From: Cocleimonas flava
Lineage (GTDB): Bacteria > Pseudomonadota > Gammaproteobacteria > Thiotrichales > Thiotrichaceae
Reading direction: 5' to 3'
DNA length: 64,000 nt
NCBI RefSeq assembly: GCF_004339015.1
Contig: NZ_SMFQ01000002.1
Location: forward strand, 1,117,351-1,181,350
Under the pieces are notes generated by a model that saw only the letters and a program-made list of their open reading frames with translations, was not told the DNA's origin and searched no databases. Positions 27,185-35,775 of the stretch are shown here, one piece after another; position 1 is the first letter of the stretch; every line of letters begins with the position of its first letter. The position numbers and the translations under genes are program-made.

Positions 27185-28561
27185 ATGACTCAACGTGTAC
27201 TAGTTATTGATGATGAACCAGATATTCGCGAACTATTAGAACTAACACTGCTTCGAATGGGCTTGGAAACAGCTACTGCCGGAACGGTTAAAGATGGATT
27301 ATTGGAAATACAGAATTTCCAGCCTGACTTGTGTTTAACTGATATGAAACTTCCTGATGGAACTGGATTTGATATTGTTAGATATATCCAGAGAGAACAT
27401 TCTCACGTTCCTGTTGCTGTAATCACTGCATTTGGCAGTATGGAAGGCGCGGTTGAGGCGTTAAAAGCAGGAGCCTATGACTTCGTTTCAAAACCTGTGG
27501 ACCTCGCTAAATTAAGGGATTTAGTGCAAACGGCTTTGAAGCTTTCGCAAAAAGGCGGTCCAGATGCTTCTTCAGGAAACGCTGAATACGATGCTGGTTC
27601 GAATCCAATTATTGGAGAATCTCCTGCGATAGAGCTTTTAAAGAAGACAATAGCGAAATTAGCGCGAAGTCAGGCTCCAGTATTTATTCATGGTGCTTCA
27701 GGTACAGGTAAAGAATTAGTCGCGAAACAAATACACCTGCAAAGCCCGCGCTCCTCTGGCGCTTTTGTTCCCGTTAACTGTGGTGCGATCCCGGAAAGTT
27801 TGATGGAAAGTGAATTTTTCGGTCATAAAAAAGGCAGTTTCACCGGGGCTGTAGAAGATAAGGCTGGATTATTCCAGGCAGCACATCATGGTACTTTATT
27901 CCTTGATGAGGTGGCTGATTTACCGCTGAGTATGCAAGTAAAATTACTGCGTGCAATACAGGAAAAAGCCGTAAAGTCAGTAGGTGGTGTGGAAGAAGTA
28001 TCAATTGACACACGTATTTTAAGTGCGACGCATAAAAATCTCGAAGAAGAAGTCGAAAAAGGTCATTTCAGACAAGATCTGTATTACAGATTAAATGTGA
28101 TCAAATTAGACGTGCCTTCTTTGGAAGAACGTGGAAACGATATTCTATTACTGGCTGAGCACTTTTTGAATCTGATTGCTGAAAGGTGGCAATTACCTAA
28201 AGCCGCTCTTTCCAATGAGTCGATAAAGGTATTATCTAATTATCCTTTCCCTGGCAATGTGCGTGAATTAGAGAATATTTTAGAGCGCGCTTGTACTTTA
28301 TCTGATGGTGAATTCATAGAACCAGAAGATCTACAACTGTCTTCAATAGCAACAGATGTAAGATCTGTGGTTAAAAACGAGCCCATTTTAGAGCGATCGC
28401 TCGAAAAACCGGACTTTTCGTCAGGGAATGAGAAAGAGCAAATATTACATGCACTAAATCAGACGCGATGGAACAGAACCGCTGCTGCAAAGACGTTGGG
28501 GATGACTTTTAGACAGTTGAGATACAGAATTAAAAAATACGATTTAGATCAATTACCTTAG
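27185..28561 (+). CDS. pilR: Sigma-54-dependent response regulator PilR
   Basis: 458-aa NtrC-family activator. The receiver domain has phospho-acceptor Asp53 in CLTDMKLPDGTG. The AAA+ domain has Walker A GASGTGKE (about 170-177), the sigma-54 contact loop as GSFTGA, and GTLFLDEVADLP. The C-terminal Fis-type helix-turn-helix is NRTAAAKTLGMTFRQLRYRI. In Pseudomonas-type systems it switches on pilin transcription. It lies 64 bp after pilS. No pilin gene is in the window. Confidence 0.95.
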   Translation: MTQRVLVIDDEPDIRELLELTLLRMGLETATAGTVKDGLLEIQNFQPDLCLTDMKLPDGTGFDIVRYIQREHSHVPVAVITAFGSMEGAVEALKAGAYDFVSKPVDLAKLRDLVQTALKLSQKGGPDASSGNAEYDAGSNPIIGESPAIELLKKTIAKLARSQAPVFIHGASGTGKELVAKQIHLQSPRSSGAFVPVNCGAIPESLMESEFFGHKKGSFTGAVEDKAGLFQAAHHGTLFLDEVADLPLSMQVKLLRAIQEKAVKSVGGVEEVSIDTRILSATHKNLEEEVEKGHFRQDLYYRLNVIKLDVPSLEERGNDILLLAEHFLNLIAERWQLPKAALSNESIKVLSNYPFPGNVRELENILERACTLSDGEFIEPEDLQLSSIATDVRSVVKNEPILERSLEKPDFSSGNEKEQILHALNQTRWNRTAAAKTLGMTFRQLRYRIKKYDLDQLP

Positions 28562-28655
28562 CAATTTGATATAAATCAATAAAAATTAGACGTTTTGTCA
28601 TTTGTTTACTATTCTTATTTGGCAAGAAACCACCCGCTAAATAAGGAATTATTAT

Positions 28656-30053
28656 ATGCCAATAAAAATAACGCTTAATAAAGCAGTATTATTTTCGACA
28701 CTCCCGTTACTATTTGCATCACAAACAGCATACTCCGCTGGCTTTGCATTAATTGAAAATTCCGCAGCTGGAATGGGCAAAGCTTTTGCAGGAGCCGCAG
28801 CGGCAGCTGAAGATGCATCAACAGTATGGTTTAACCCAGCAGGCATGGACTATTTGGGCAAAAGTCTGGACGGAAAATCACTGGTTACTCAAGCTGGACA
28901 TATCGTTTCAGCAAAAACAAAATACACTGACAAGGGCTCAACAGCACCAGCGGCACTGAATGCACAACTTGGCGGAGTAGATGAGAACAAGAGAATCACT
29001 AGTTTCATACCTAATTTGTATTATGTGAAGCCAGTAAATGAAAAATTACACTTTGGCCTAGGTATCAATGGTCCGTTTGGTTCTAAAACCGATTACGATA
29101 AAGACTGGTATGGTCGATATCAATCTACCTTGACAGATCTTTTGTCTATCAATATTAATCCGGCATTATCATGGAAAGCTAGCGACAAATTAAGCCTTGG
29201 GGCTGGAGTTAGTGCGCAATATGTAAAACTTACTTCATTGTCAGCAGCTATTGATTCAGCTGGTTTTTGTCGAAGCGCAGCTATCCAAACAGGAAATTCA
29301 GACTTATTTAGTGGTTGTAATGCCGTATATCCGAATGCAGCACAACCGGAAACAGATTCTTACAATGAACTCACTGGGGATAGCATTGCATTTGGTTATA
29401 ATCTCGGTCTCCTCTATCAACCTACAGATAAAACTCGATTGGGCTTAAGTTACCGTTCTAAAGTTAAGCACGATGTTGATGGTGAAGTTAAATTTGATCT
29501 AGATCCCGGCTTAACTGCAGTTTCTCTTAATGGGGTTCCTCAACTTCAAGATAGAGATGTAAAAGCATCTGTTGAGCTACCAGATTCCTTGTCTTTCTCT
29601 GTTGCGCATAAAGTGAACGATAAACTCGAATTGCTTGGAGATATCACCTGGACTGGGTGGAGCTCGTTTCAAGAGTTAAAAGTAACTGAAGTTGATGGTG
29701 TTACTGAAGTTTCAACGACTCCTGAAGAATGGGAAGATGTTTATCGTATTTCTGTCGGTGCAAATTATAAATATAACGAGAAATTAACACTTCGTACTGG
29801 TGTTGCTTATGATGAAGAGCCAATTCCTTCAGCAGAATTACGCACACCAAGAATTCCAGGAAATGATCGTACGTGGATCTCGTTTGGCGCAGGTTATAAG
29901 TGGAGTAAAAATCTAGATCTTGATTTTGGTTACTCGCATCTATTCTTAAAAGAAACCGCTATTGATAATCCGGGTGAAAATGGATATGCAGTACGTGGTA
30001 CTTATAAAAGCAGTGTGGACATTCTTAGTGCACAACTTAACTATAAATTTTAA
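28656..30053 (+). CDS. FadL-family outer-membrane long-chain fatty acid porin
   Basis: 465-aa outer-membrane beta-barrel with a signal peptide (cut after AYSA, about residue 27). The typical FadL N-terminal plug is GFALIENSAAGMGKAFAGAA. Later family features are VWFNPAGM, FIPNLYYVKPVNEKLHFGLG and repeated beta-strand motifs, ending in a C-terminal aromatic (YKF). FadL porins take hydrophobic molecules across the outer membrane. It is 12 bp upstream of a VolA-type lipase lipoprotein, the pairing seen in Vibrio, where the lipase releases fatty acids for the porin. Confidence 0.93.
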   Translation: MPIKITLNKAVLFSTLPLLFASQTAYSAGFALIENSAAGMGKAFAGAAAAAEDASTVWFNPAGMDYLGKSLDGKSLVTQAGHIVSAKTKYTDKGSTAPAALNAQLGGVDENKRITSFIPNLYYVKPVNEKLHFGLGINGPFGSKTDYDKDWYGRYQSTLTDLLSININPALSWKASDKLSLGAGVSAQYVKLTSLSAAIDSAGFCRSAAIQTGNSDLFSGCNAVYPNAAQPETDSYNELTGDSIAFGYNLGLLYQPTDKTRLGLSYRSKVKHDVDGEVKFDLDPGLTAVSLNGVPQLQDRDVKASVELPDSLSFSVAHKVNDKLELLGDITWTGWSSFQELKVTEVDGVTEVSTTPEEWEDVYRISVGANYKYNEKLTLRTGVAYDEEPIPSAELRTPRIPGNDRTWISFGAGYKWSKNLDLDFGYSHLFLKETAIDNPGENGYAVRGTYKSSVDILSAQLNYKF

Positions 30054-30065
30054 GGGGAGCGTATA

Positions 30066-32078
30066 ATGAGAATATCTACAAAATTAACAGCAACTTTTGC
30101 GTCTGTATTATTTTTAACCGCTTGTGGTGGGGGTTCAAATCACGATTTTGATACGCCTATCGAAACGGTTGAAGCTGCTCCACCTAATGGGCCAATTTTT
30201 GACCCGGCAGCTGGTAAGTTACCAACGACAAATGATTTGTTTTTCCAGGGTTCAGCAGACGGTACTCTAAATATACCGAATACAACTGATAGCCCGGTAA
30301 TTCCGCAAATCAATACATTGGATGGTTTCTCAACCAGTAACCCAATAATTGCTGACTTTGGAATGGCTCTTGATCAATCTAGTTTGACTGTGGGTGATTC
30401 AATTAGAATCTTCCAGGTTTCAAAAGATTTATTGACCGGCGCAGTAACAGGAATAGAGCGTGAAGCAACAGCGGCTGAATTTACGGCTGCTGCGATTGGT
30501 GATGGATCTACCTTGGCTTTGATTCCAAATGCCCCAATGGCTGAAAGTACTAGTTTTATGGTTGTACTAACCAACAAAATTAAAGGTGCTGATGGTTCAA
30601 ATGCAGTGAGTGCAAGTGCGTATATCATTGCAAGAAGTACTGTTCCTTTAACAGGTGGTGATTACAACGATTTAGAACCACTTCGACAGTCTGTAAATAA
30701 CCATGAAACGGTTGCAAGTGCTTTGGGTGGTGTTGATAAAGACAGTATTGTATTGACCTGGTCTTTCACTACTCAATCAATCACTCCTGTGCTTTCTGCT
30801 GTTGAAGCGAGTGCAAAAGCTGAATCATTAATTGTTGTACCTACGGGTCAATCTACCAATGATGTAAACAGCAGTTTAATGGGATCAGCAAATGTCTATG
30901 TGGGAACTCTGGATGTTCCTTATTACTTAGAAACACCGTCGGCAGAAAATCCTACAGCACCTCTTACGGGTTACTGGATGGGAGCTGGTGGAAGTTCTCT
31001 AACGCGTTTTAATCCGGCACCTGTCGCTAATACAATATTGACTATTCCTGTGATGATGACGATGCCTCAAGGCGAAGCTCCGGCTGAAGGTTTCCCGGTT
31101 GTTATTTACCAGCATGGTATAACGAGAAATAGAACAGATGTTTTGGTCTATGCCGATGCAATGGCTAATGCTGGATTTGCAGTAATCGCTATTGATCTAC
31201 CTATGCATGGGGCATCTAAAACGGTCACAGTTGGCGATGTGGAAGTACCTAATCCATTCCACGCAAGTAATACAGACTTCAATGAGACAGAGCTTTCTTT
31301 CGATCTGGATTTTGTTAACAACACAACGGGTGAAGCTGGACCAGATGGTATTATCGATGCTTCAGGTACTCACTTTATAAATCTACAAAGTCTTCTGACA
31401 TCACGAGATAATATAAGACAAGGTGTTGCCAATCTTCTTACCTTACGTAAAAGTTTAGGTAATATTGTGAATGGTATGGATGGTTCTACTATCAAAATAG
31501 ATACCAGTAAAACAGGCTTTGTAGCGCATTCTCTCGGTGGAGTGGTTGGAACGACTTATCTAGGTGTTGAGACTCAGTCATTACCGAGCTCAGTAGTAAC
31601 AGCAGGTGCGCCAATCAGTAAGATTCTAATTGATTCTGATTCGTTTGGACCTCGTATCGTTGCTGGCCTTGAAGCTCAGGGTGTGACAGGTGATGATTTG
31701 ACTGCGTTTTATCAAGCAGCACAGTGGATTGTGGATTCTACAGATCCAGTTAATTTCGCGAGTAAAGCTGTAGCTAACAATGCTATCCACATGATCAAAG
31801 TCATCGATGATGGCACCGTACCTAATTCAAGTACGGATGTTCTCTCGAGCTTAATCGGGGCAAGCGCAGTTAGCTCAACAGTTACTGATATTGCGCCGGG
31901 TAATGCAGGTATTGTTACTTTCAATATAGGAGCACATAGTTCTCCACTTACGCCAGCAGGCCCGAATGGTGCATTAGAGTATCTTAATGTGTTCACTGAA
32001 ATGCATACTCAATTGGCTACTTTCCAGGGTTCAGGTGGTACAACAATACTCATTAGCAATCCTGAGATTATTGAATAA
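30066..32078 (+). CDS. VolA/Pla-1/cef-family extracellular lipase lipoprotein
   Basis: 670-aa lipoprotein with signal peptide and lipobox FLTAC (Cys20), then a low-complexity GGGS start. An N-terminal Ig-like domain precedes a lipase-type alpha/beta hydrolase domain: VVIYQHGITRNRTD (oxyanion region), FVAHSLGGVVGT with Ser489, and AHSSPLTPAG near the end. In Vibrio cholerae, VolA is a surface-exposed lysophospholipase encoded next to a FadL porin, exactly the order here. The inferred role is to cleave host or environmental lysophosphatidylcholine. A facing repeat pair acts as terminator after the stop. Confidence 0.88.
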   Translation: MRISTKLTATFASVLFLTACGGGSNHDFDTPIETVEAAPPNGPIFDPAAGKLPTTNDLFFQGSADGTLNIPNTTDSPVIPQINTLDGFSTSNPIIADFGMALDQSSLTVGDSIRIFQVSKDLLTGAVTGIEREATAAEFTAAAIGDGSTLALIPNAPMAESTSFMVVLTNKIKGADGSNAVSASAYIIARSTVPLTGGDYNDLEPLRQSVNNHETVASALGGVDKDSIVLTWSFTTQSITPVLSAVEASAKAESLIVVPTGQSTNDVNSSLMGSANVYVGTLDVPYYLETPSAENPTAPLTGYWMGAGGSSLTRFNPAPVANTILTIPVMMTMPQGEAPAEGFPVVIYQHGITRNRTDVLVYADAMANAGFAVIAIDLPMHGASKTVTVGDVEVPNPFHASNTDFNETELSFDLDFVNNTTGEAGPDGIIDASGTHFINLQSLLTSRDNIRQGVANLLTLRKSLGNIVNGMDGSTIKIDTSKTGFVAHSLGGVVGTTYLGVETQSLPSSVVTAGAPISKILIDSDSFGPRIVAGLEAQGVTGDDLTAFYQAAQWIVDSTDPVNFASKAVANNAIHMIKVIDDGTVPNSSTDVLSSLIGASAVSSTVTDIAPGNAGIVTFNIGAHSSPLTPAGPNGALEYLNVFTEMHTQLATFQGSGGTTILISNPEIIE

Positions 32079-32103
32079 AGCGTATTTAGCATTGCTTTAG
32101 ACT

Positions 32104-32168
32104 AAAAGTCACCCCCCTACTTTGAGGCCTTTATTTAAAAAAGCCTTCAAAGTAGGGGGGTGACTTTT
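32104..32168. terminator. Palindrome of two facing repeat copies between lipase and exonuclease genes
   Basis: The left arm is GTCACCCCCCTACTTTGAGG plus a T-rich tail. The right arm is its near-perfect complement, ending AAGTAGGGGGGTGAC with TTTT after it; at least 22 nt are complementary. It lies between convergent genes and ends exactly at the exonuclease stop (32169), so it should terminate both transcripts. Confidence 0.87.
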
Positions 32169-32858
32169 TTATTTGGATAGAATATCTTTTAAGCGGACTC
32201 TTTCTAGTCCATCACCGTTGGCCATTTGTGCCAGAAATAATTCGGCTGTAGCAATCGCATCTTCCAAAGCGCTATGCGCATTATATCTGGGCAGTCCGTA
32301 ATCAGCTCTTAGATTGAATAAGCGTAAAGAATTAGGCGAGAATCCTTGAGGGCGCTTATCCTGACGTTTTTGCGCTATTGCTAATGTATCAACAATCAGT
32401 AACGGTGGCGTATCGCCATAGATTTCTTTGCAAGCCGTGTTAAAGAAATTTCTTTCTATCTTGTCGTAATGCACTAACAAGACCCGCCCTTTCATCTTTT
32501 CTAATAACAATGCCAAGACATCATGTAAATGCTCGCCTGTCATCGCTCGATCATCCGTTATTTTATGGATGACGACACTTTCTGGTGGAATTTCGCGATT
32601 CACTTGAATGAAGTGATGGCTGTTTTCGCTCAACTTTATTTTGCCGTTTTTGATCAGTGTAGAGCCAATGGAGAGAATGGCTTCTTTACTGGCATCTAAT
32701 CCCGTCGTTTCAAAATCCAGCGCTAGAAATTCAACTTCCGAAGCTGGTAACTTTAAATCTGGAAATGGCGTGGAAAGGTAATCTTTGAGTATCTCATTTT
32801 CCACTTTTTCTAAAAGCGCTTGTCTTTTTTTATCTGGATTAGTGAAGAAAGAAAACAT
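32169..32858 (-). CDS. DnaQ-like 3'-5' exonuclease (DEDDh)
   Basis: 229-aa protein with an N-terminal helical extension and one exonuclease domain: Exo I FLALDFETTGLD (Asp48, Glu50), Exo II-like LVHYDKIERNFF, and Exo III YNAHSALEDAIATAEL (His195, Asp200). It degrades single-stranded DNA or RNA ends; it is not the polymerase III epsilon subunit, which differs in length and context. Its start overlaps the stop of the cNMP/CBS/DUF294 gene by 1 bp, so both are co-translated. This pair often occurs near VC_2705-type symporters in other gammaproteobacteria (from memory). Confidence 0.9.
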   Translation of the reverse strand: MFSFFTNPDKKRQALLEKVENEILKDYLSTPFPDLKLPASEVEFLALDFETTGLDASKEAILSIGSTLIKNGKIKLSENSHHFIQVNREIPPESVVIHKITDDRAMTGEHLHDVLALLLEKMKGRVLLVHYDKIERNFFNTACKEIYGDTPPLLIVDTLAIAQKRQDKRPQGFSPNSLRLFNLRADYGLPRYNAHSALEDAIATAELFLAQMANGDGLERVRLKDILSK

Positions 32859-34708
32859 TAGCTGAGTCTTTCCATTGCAGTTTGCAAGGTACTGACAATC
32901 TCGAAAGAATCTTTAAGGTGTCTGCGCTCTAAAGAAGAAAGCTCTTCCGGTGGCACATGATTATCAGCAATTTTGCCATTTTCAATTTGCATCGCCTGAT
33001 GCTTAAGTCGAACCGTTGAAATAAATTCAAATGCATCTTTCAAATCGGCTCTGCCTTCCTGACTCAAAACGCCTGCTATAGCGGCTTCATCTAATCGTTC
33101 TTGAGTATTAATAACGTGAGAGCCTGCTTTTAAGGCATAAACACGTGCAAGGTCGATAATAGGAACAACACCTCTTTTCTTCATATTAAGTGCTTTCTGT
33201 TCAGCACCCGTTTTTTCCAGTACAAAATGTCTGAATAAACCTAAGGGTGGTCGATAATGCAAAGCGTTATCCACCATGAGATTGATGAAAAGGTCGCTCT
33301 TCTTGGTTCGTTTATATACCTTGGTTTGCAATGCTTCGAGTAATTGTTGTTCGCCATGAATGCAGCGTAAATCAAAAAAGATACTGGCATACATAAGTGG
33401 TTTTGGTTCGGGTTCATCTATCCACTTTTTGAAGTATGCTAACCAGGTGGAAAAAGGCTGACGCCATTTTTTATTCGTTGCCATGACATCGCCCGGGCAA
33501 TAAATATAACCGCAGGCATCCAGACCATCAGAAACAAACTTCGCCAGAGCGAGGAAATATTCGTCGTGTTTTTCCTCGACATAATCATCCGATAAGATCA
33601 GCGCATTGTCTTGATCAGAATGAGCTGTCTGTTCATTGCGGGCTTGAGACCCTGCAATGATAAATGCGTAAGGTACAGGCGGCGGACCGAGTTTATCTTC
33701 GGCCATACGTAATAAACGTTTAGCAATCGATTCGCCTATCGAGCTAATTGAATGTGCGGTATCGTCAGCATTGAGACCGCTATTAACAAGATTTACCAGT
33801 GTTGGCGCGAGTTGCTTGCTTAAGCTGGTAAGTTCTTCGACGGATTTTGCTCGATGAATTTCGTTGATCAGGTAAACGGCATTGTTACTTTGCTGGCGAA
33901 TAATATCTGCCGCAGTAACCATTGATTTGATTATATTGTTTTCTAGTACGGGTATATGGCGAATATTGTTTCTGGCCATTGTTAATAGCGCCTGAGATGC
34001 AGTGGCTGTGGAAGGCATGGTTATTAGGTTGCGTGTCATGATGGTATCAACGCTATCTTCCAGATTAAGCCCTTTTGCAACTACCTTGGTACAGAATTCA
34101 CGGTCTGTAATGATTCCCTGTATGTTGGTCTCACCAGAATTTATCACTAATAACGCACTCACGTGCTCGTTAGTCATTCTATTGGCGGCTTCCCTAATGG
34201 TAGTGTTAGATTCTACAATTAACGGCGTAGCGTGCGATAACTCGCTGACACGGGTAGAAATTAGTGAGCTACGCTCATTGTTGCTAATAGTTTTAATAGC
34301 ACTGCGCAGACGCTCGTGTTTTCTTTCAGAGAAATATTCTCTAATCCCTTCTTCTTCTTTTAATAATTTTTTGAAAACAGGAGCGGCAATGATATATAGC
34401 AACGAGTCTTCAATTGCCATCACTTTGCGAGTAACAATACCACTGAGCATGGTGGAGCGATGTCCGGCCCAATCCCCTTCAGAAAGTTGAGCCGCTATAT
34501 TCCCTTCCGTATCGTAAAGTTCTAATGCACCCGTACGTATCAGGTACAACGATTGATTTTCATCACCAGGGGTCAATAAAGGTTTCCCCCTGCGTAAATA
34601 AGTAACTTCGAGTGTTTTGACTATTTCATCAAGGGTCTTAGCTGAAAGTTTATCTAATGGAGAACAGGTCTCCAGATATTCGCGAATTTCTAGTTGCTCT
34701 ATTTCCAT
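32858..34708 (-). CDS. cNMP-binding / CBS-pair / DUF294 nucleotidyltransferase-like protein
   Basis: 616-aa multidomain signalling protein. A cyclic-nucleotide-binding domain (about 10-130, LYLIRTGALELYDTEGNIAA) is followed by two CBS repeats (about 165-285, ANRMTNEHVSALLVI and NIRHIPVLENN). Next is a nucleotidyltransferase-like DUF294 core with IIAGSQARNEQTAHSDQDNA (G-S-x-A-R and D-x-D), then a C-terminal helical DUF294_C domain. It resembles GlnD-type regulators but lacks the HD and ACT parts. It probably senses adenine nucleotides or cAMP and modifies a partner. It is co-translated with the exonuclease gene. Confidence 0.9.
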   Translation of the reverse strand: MEIEQLEIREYLETCSPLDKLSAKTLDEIVKTLEVTYLRRGKPLLTPGDENQSLYLIRTGALELYDTEGNIAAQLSEGDWAGHRSTMLSGIVTRKVMAIEDSLLYIIAAPVFKKLLKEEEGIREYFSERKHERLRSAIKTISNNERSSLISTRVSELSHATPLIVESNTTIREAANRMTNEHVSALLVINSGETNIQGIITDREFCTKVVAKGLNLEDSVDTIMTRNLITMPSTATASQALLTMARNNIRHIPVLENNIIKSMVTAADIIRQQSNNAVYLINEIHRAKSVEELTSLSKQLAPTLVNLVNSGLNADDTAHSISSIGESIAKRLLRMAEDKLGPPPVPYAFIIAGSQARNEQTAHSDQDNALILSDDYVEEKHDEYFLALAKFVSDGLDACGYIYCPGDVMATNKKWRQPFSTWLAYFKKWIDEPEPKPLMYASIFFDLRCIHGEQQLLEALQTKVYKRTKKSDLFINLMVDNALHYRPPLGLFRHFVLEKTGAEQKALNMKKRGVVPIIDLARVYALKAGSHVINTQERLDEAAIAGVLSQEGRADLKDAFEFISTVRLKHQAMQIENGKIADNHVPPEELSSLERRHLKDSFEIVSTLQTAMERLS

Positions 34709-34730
34709 GATTATTTTTGTACAGTTAAAG

Positions 34731-35183
34731 TTAGTATTTGATAGGGAACTCAGCTAAATGAAGTGCGGCTTTATAGGATACGGCAAGTCGTATTTTCATG
34801 TTGTCGGGAGTTACCGTACCTGTAGGCATTAATTCTATGGTCCAGCGTTTTTTATCACCTGAGTCTACCATTTTTACGGGTTGGGCTTCCTCCCCATCAA
34901 TGATTATTGACATTGCGACATCATCGAGTGATGTTTTTGAGAGTAATTCAATAGGCAATAAGCGTTGATAACTTGGTGGTGCTTGAAACTTGAGGTGCAT
35001 TTCCATGCCTACACCAAGAATTTCACAACGGTCTTCAACAGGAAGGCAACTATCATCGGTGACCACTAGCATTTTATCTAGATCTTCTGCTTTTTCTTCA
35101 TCGGAATAGATGCCCGCAAGGAAATAACCTCCTAGCGCTAGAAAAGGTGACATTAGGATGGCGATTAACAAGTGTTTATTCAT
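34731..35183 (-). CDS. Membrane-anchored hypothetical protein
   Basis: 150-aa protein with one N-terminal hydrophobic segment (about 4-24), probably an uncleaved anchor, and a soluble periplasmic part. That part contains two close cysteines (DDSCLPVEDRCEI) that could form a disulfide, followed by a beta-rich stretch (GVGMEMHLKFQAP, DVAMSIIIDGEEAQPVKMV, MKIRLAVSYKAALHLAEFPI). I do not recognise the family. It is 22 bp upstream of the DUF294 gene on the same strand, so it may be the first gene of that three-gene unit. Confidence 0.75.
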   Translation of the reverse strand: MNKHLLIAILMSPFLALGGYFLAGIYSDEEKAEDLDKMLVVTDDSCLPVEDRCEILGVGMEMHLKFQAPPSYQRLLPIELLSKTSLDDVAMSIIIDGEEAQPVKMVDSGDKKRWTIELMPTGTVTPDNMKIRLAVSYKAALHLAEFPIKY

Positions 35184-35332
35184 AAAGTATTCTTTTCTCG
35201 GAAGTTTATCAGTTGGCCATTCATCAGAAAGTGGTGAAGTTGGTCGTTTTCACGATGAAGATAATAGTTAATTATGCGATATTACCGTTACACATCAGGA
35301 GTTACTATATTTTTAATTCAATGTTTTGCTTA

Positions 35333-35461
35333 GCTAATAACAATAACAAAGCCCCCGATTTTATCTATGTTGTTAGCCCGGAGTCCTTTGGACTCTCCAC
35401 TCTTATATAAGCCACCCCTTGCTTATTTAAGAGTTTTTACCAGACTTCGGTCTGGTTTTTA
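35333..35461 (+). ncRNA. Candidate small RNA with three 3' hairpins and a terminator
   Basis: Three successive hairpins occur: GAGTCC-TTT-GGACTC (35381-35395); a 13-bp stem with one mismatch, CTCTTATATAAGC / GCTTATTTAAGAG (35400-35433), whose loop resembles the repeat core; and ACCAGAC-TTCG-GTCTGGT (35439-35456) followed by TTTTT. The last is a classic rho-independent terminator with no plus-strand gene upstream to use it. The 5' end is a guess, taken from a weak outer stem GCTAA / TTAGC; no clear promoter was found. Confidence 0.4.
35439..35461 (+). terminator. Rho-independent terminator with UUCG loop
   Basis: A 7-bp GC-containing stem, TTCG tetraloop and T5. There is no protein gene upstream on this strand for more than 5 kb, so it must end an RNA gene or antisense transcript. 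Confidence 0.8.
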
Positions 35462-35511
35462 TTCAACTGTGAAATCGATAACAATATTTATGAATATTAG
35501 AATTCACAGAT

Positions 35512-35545
35512 AAAAAAAAGCCTATTCATTGAATAGGCTTTTTAG
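35512..35545 (-). terminator. Terminator of the candidate minus-strand small RNA
   Basis: Near-perfect palindrome AAGCCTATTCA / TGAATAGGCTT, with T8 on the minus strand and T5 on the plus strand. Confidence 0.88.
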
Positions 35546-35614
35546 TGTGTCGGTAAGGGGGAGCATCCTCCGTTTCCGACGTTACCCCTCCTAGCGGTTG
35601 GAGGAATTCTTCTA
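35512..35614 (-). ncRNA. Candidate structured small RNA, anti-Shine-Dalgarno rich
   Basis: On the minus strand a perfect TTGACA (complement of 35645-35650) and a weak -10 (CATTCT) precede about 100 nt. That stretch holds stem-loop CCTCC-AACCGCTA-GGAGG, a nested structure with GTCGG / CCGAC enclosing GGAG-GATG-CTCC, and a terminator, an 11-bp near-perfect AAGCCTATTCA palindrome with T8. GGTAA / TTACC can compete with GTCGG / CCGAC, so two folds are possible. It contains several GGA motifs and a CCTCC segment that could pair with ribosome binding sites. I do not recognise a known RNA family. Confidence 0.45.
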
Positions 35615-35775
35615 CGCCTCAAGAATGCGCTTTGTTAGCAATACTGTCAATAAACAGAAAAATATTCCAATATTATTAATTACTTATAAAGATTCTACAA
35701 TCTTGGATAAATAAGTATCAAATTTAAAAACAGTGCTTTATGCTCAAGTATTGATTTTAATACTTTGGTGCAACA

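Larger units (their letters stand above)
35184..35775. other. 592-bp gene-free region with RNA-like structures on both strands
   Basis: No convincing protein gene. The left part (35330-35461) ends in three consecutive hairpins and a T-run on the plus strand. The right part (35512-35614) holds a structured segment with promoter-like and terminator sequences on the minus strand. Both are listed separately. Confidence 0.6.

Noticed and set aside
35213..35410. 65-codon plus-strand frame in the gene-free region
   Set aside because: Irregular composition, no ribosome binding site and it runs into the hairpin array; a non-coding RNA fits better.
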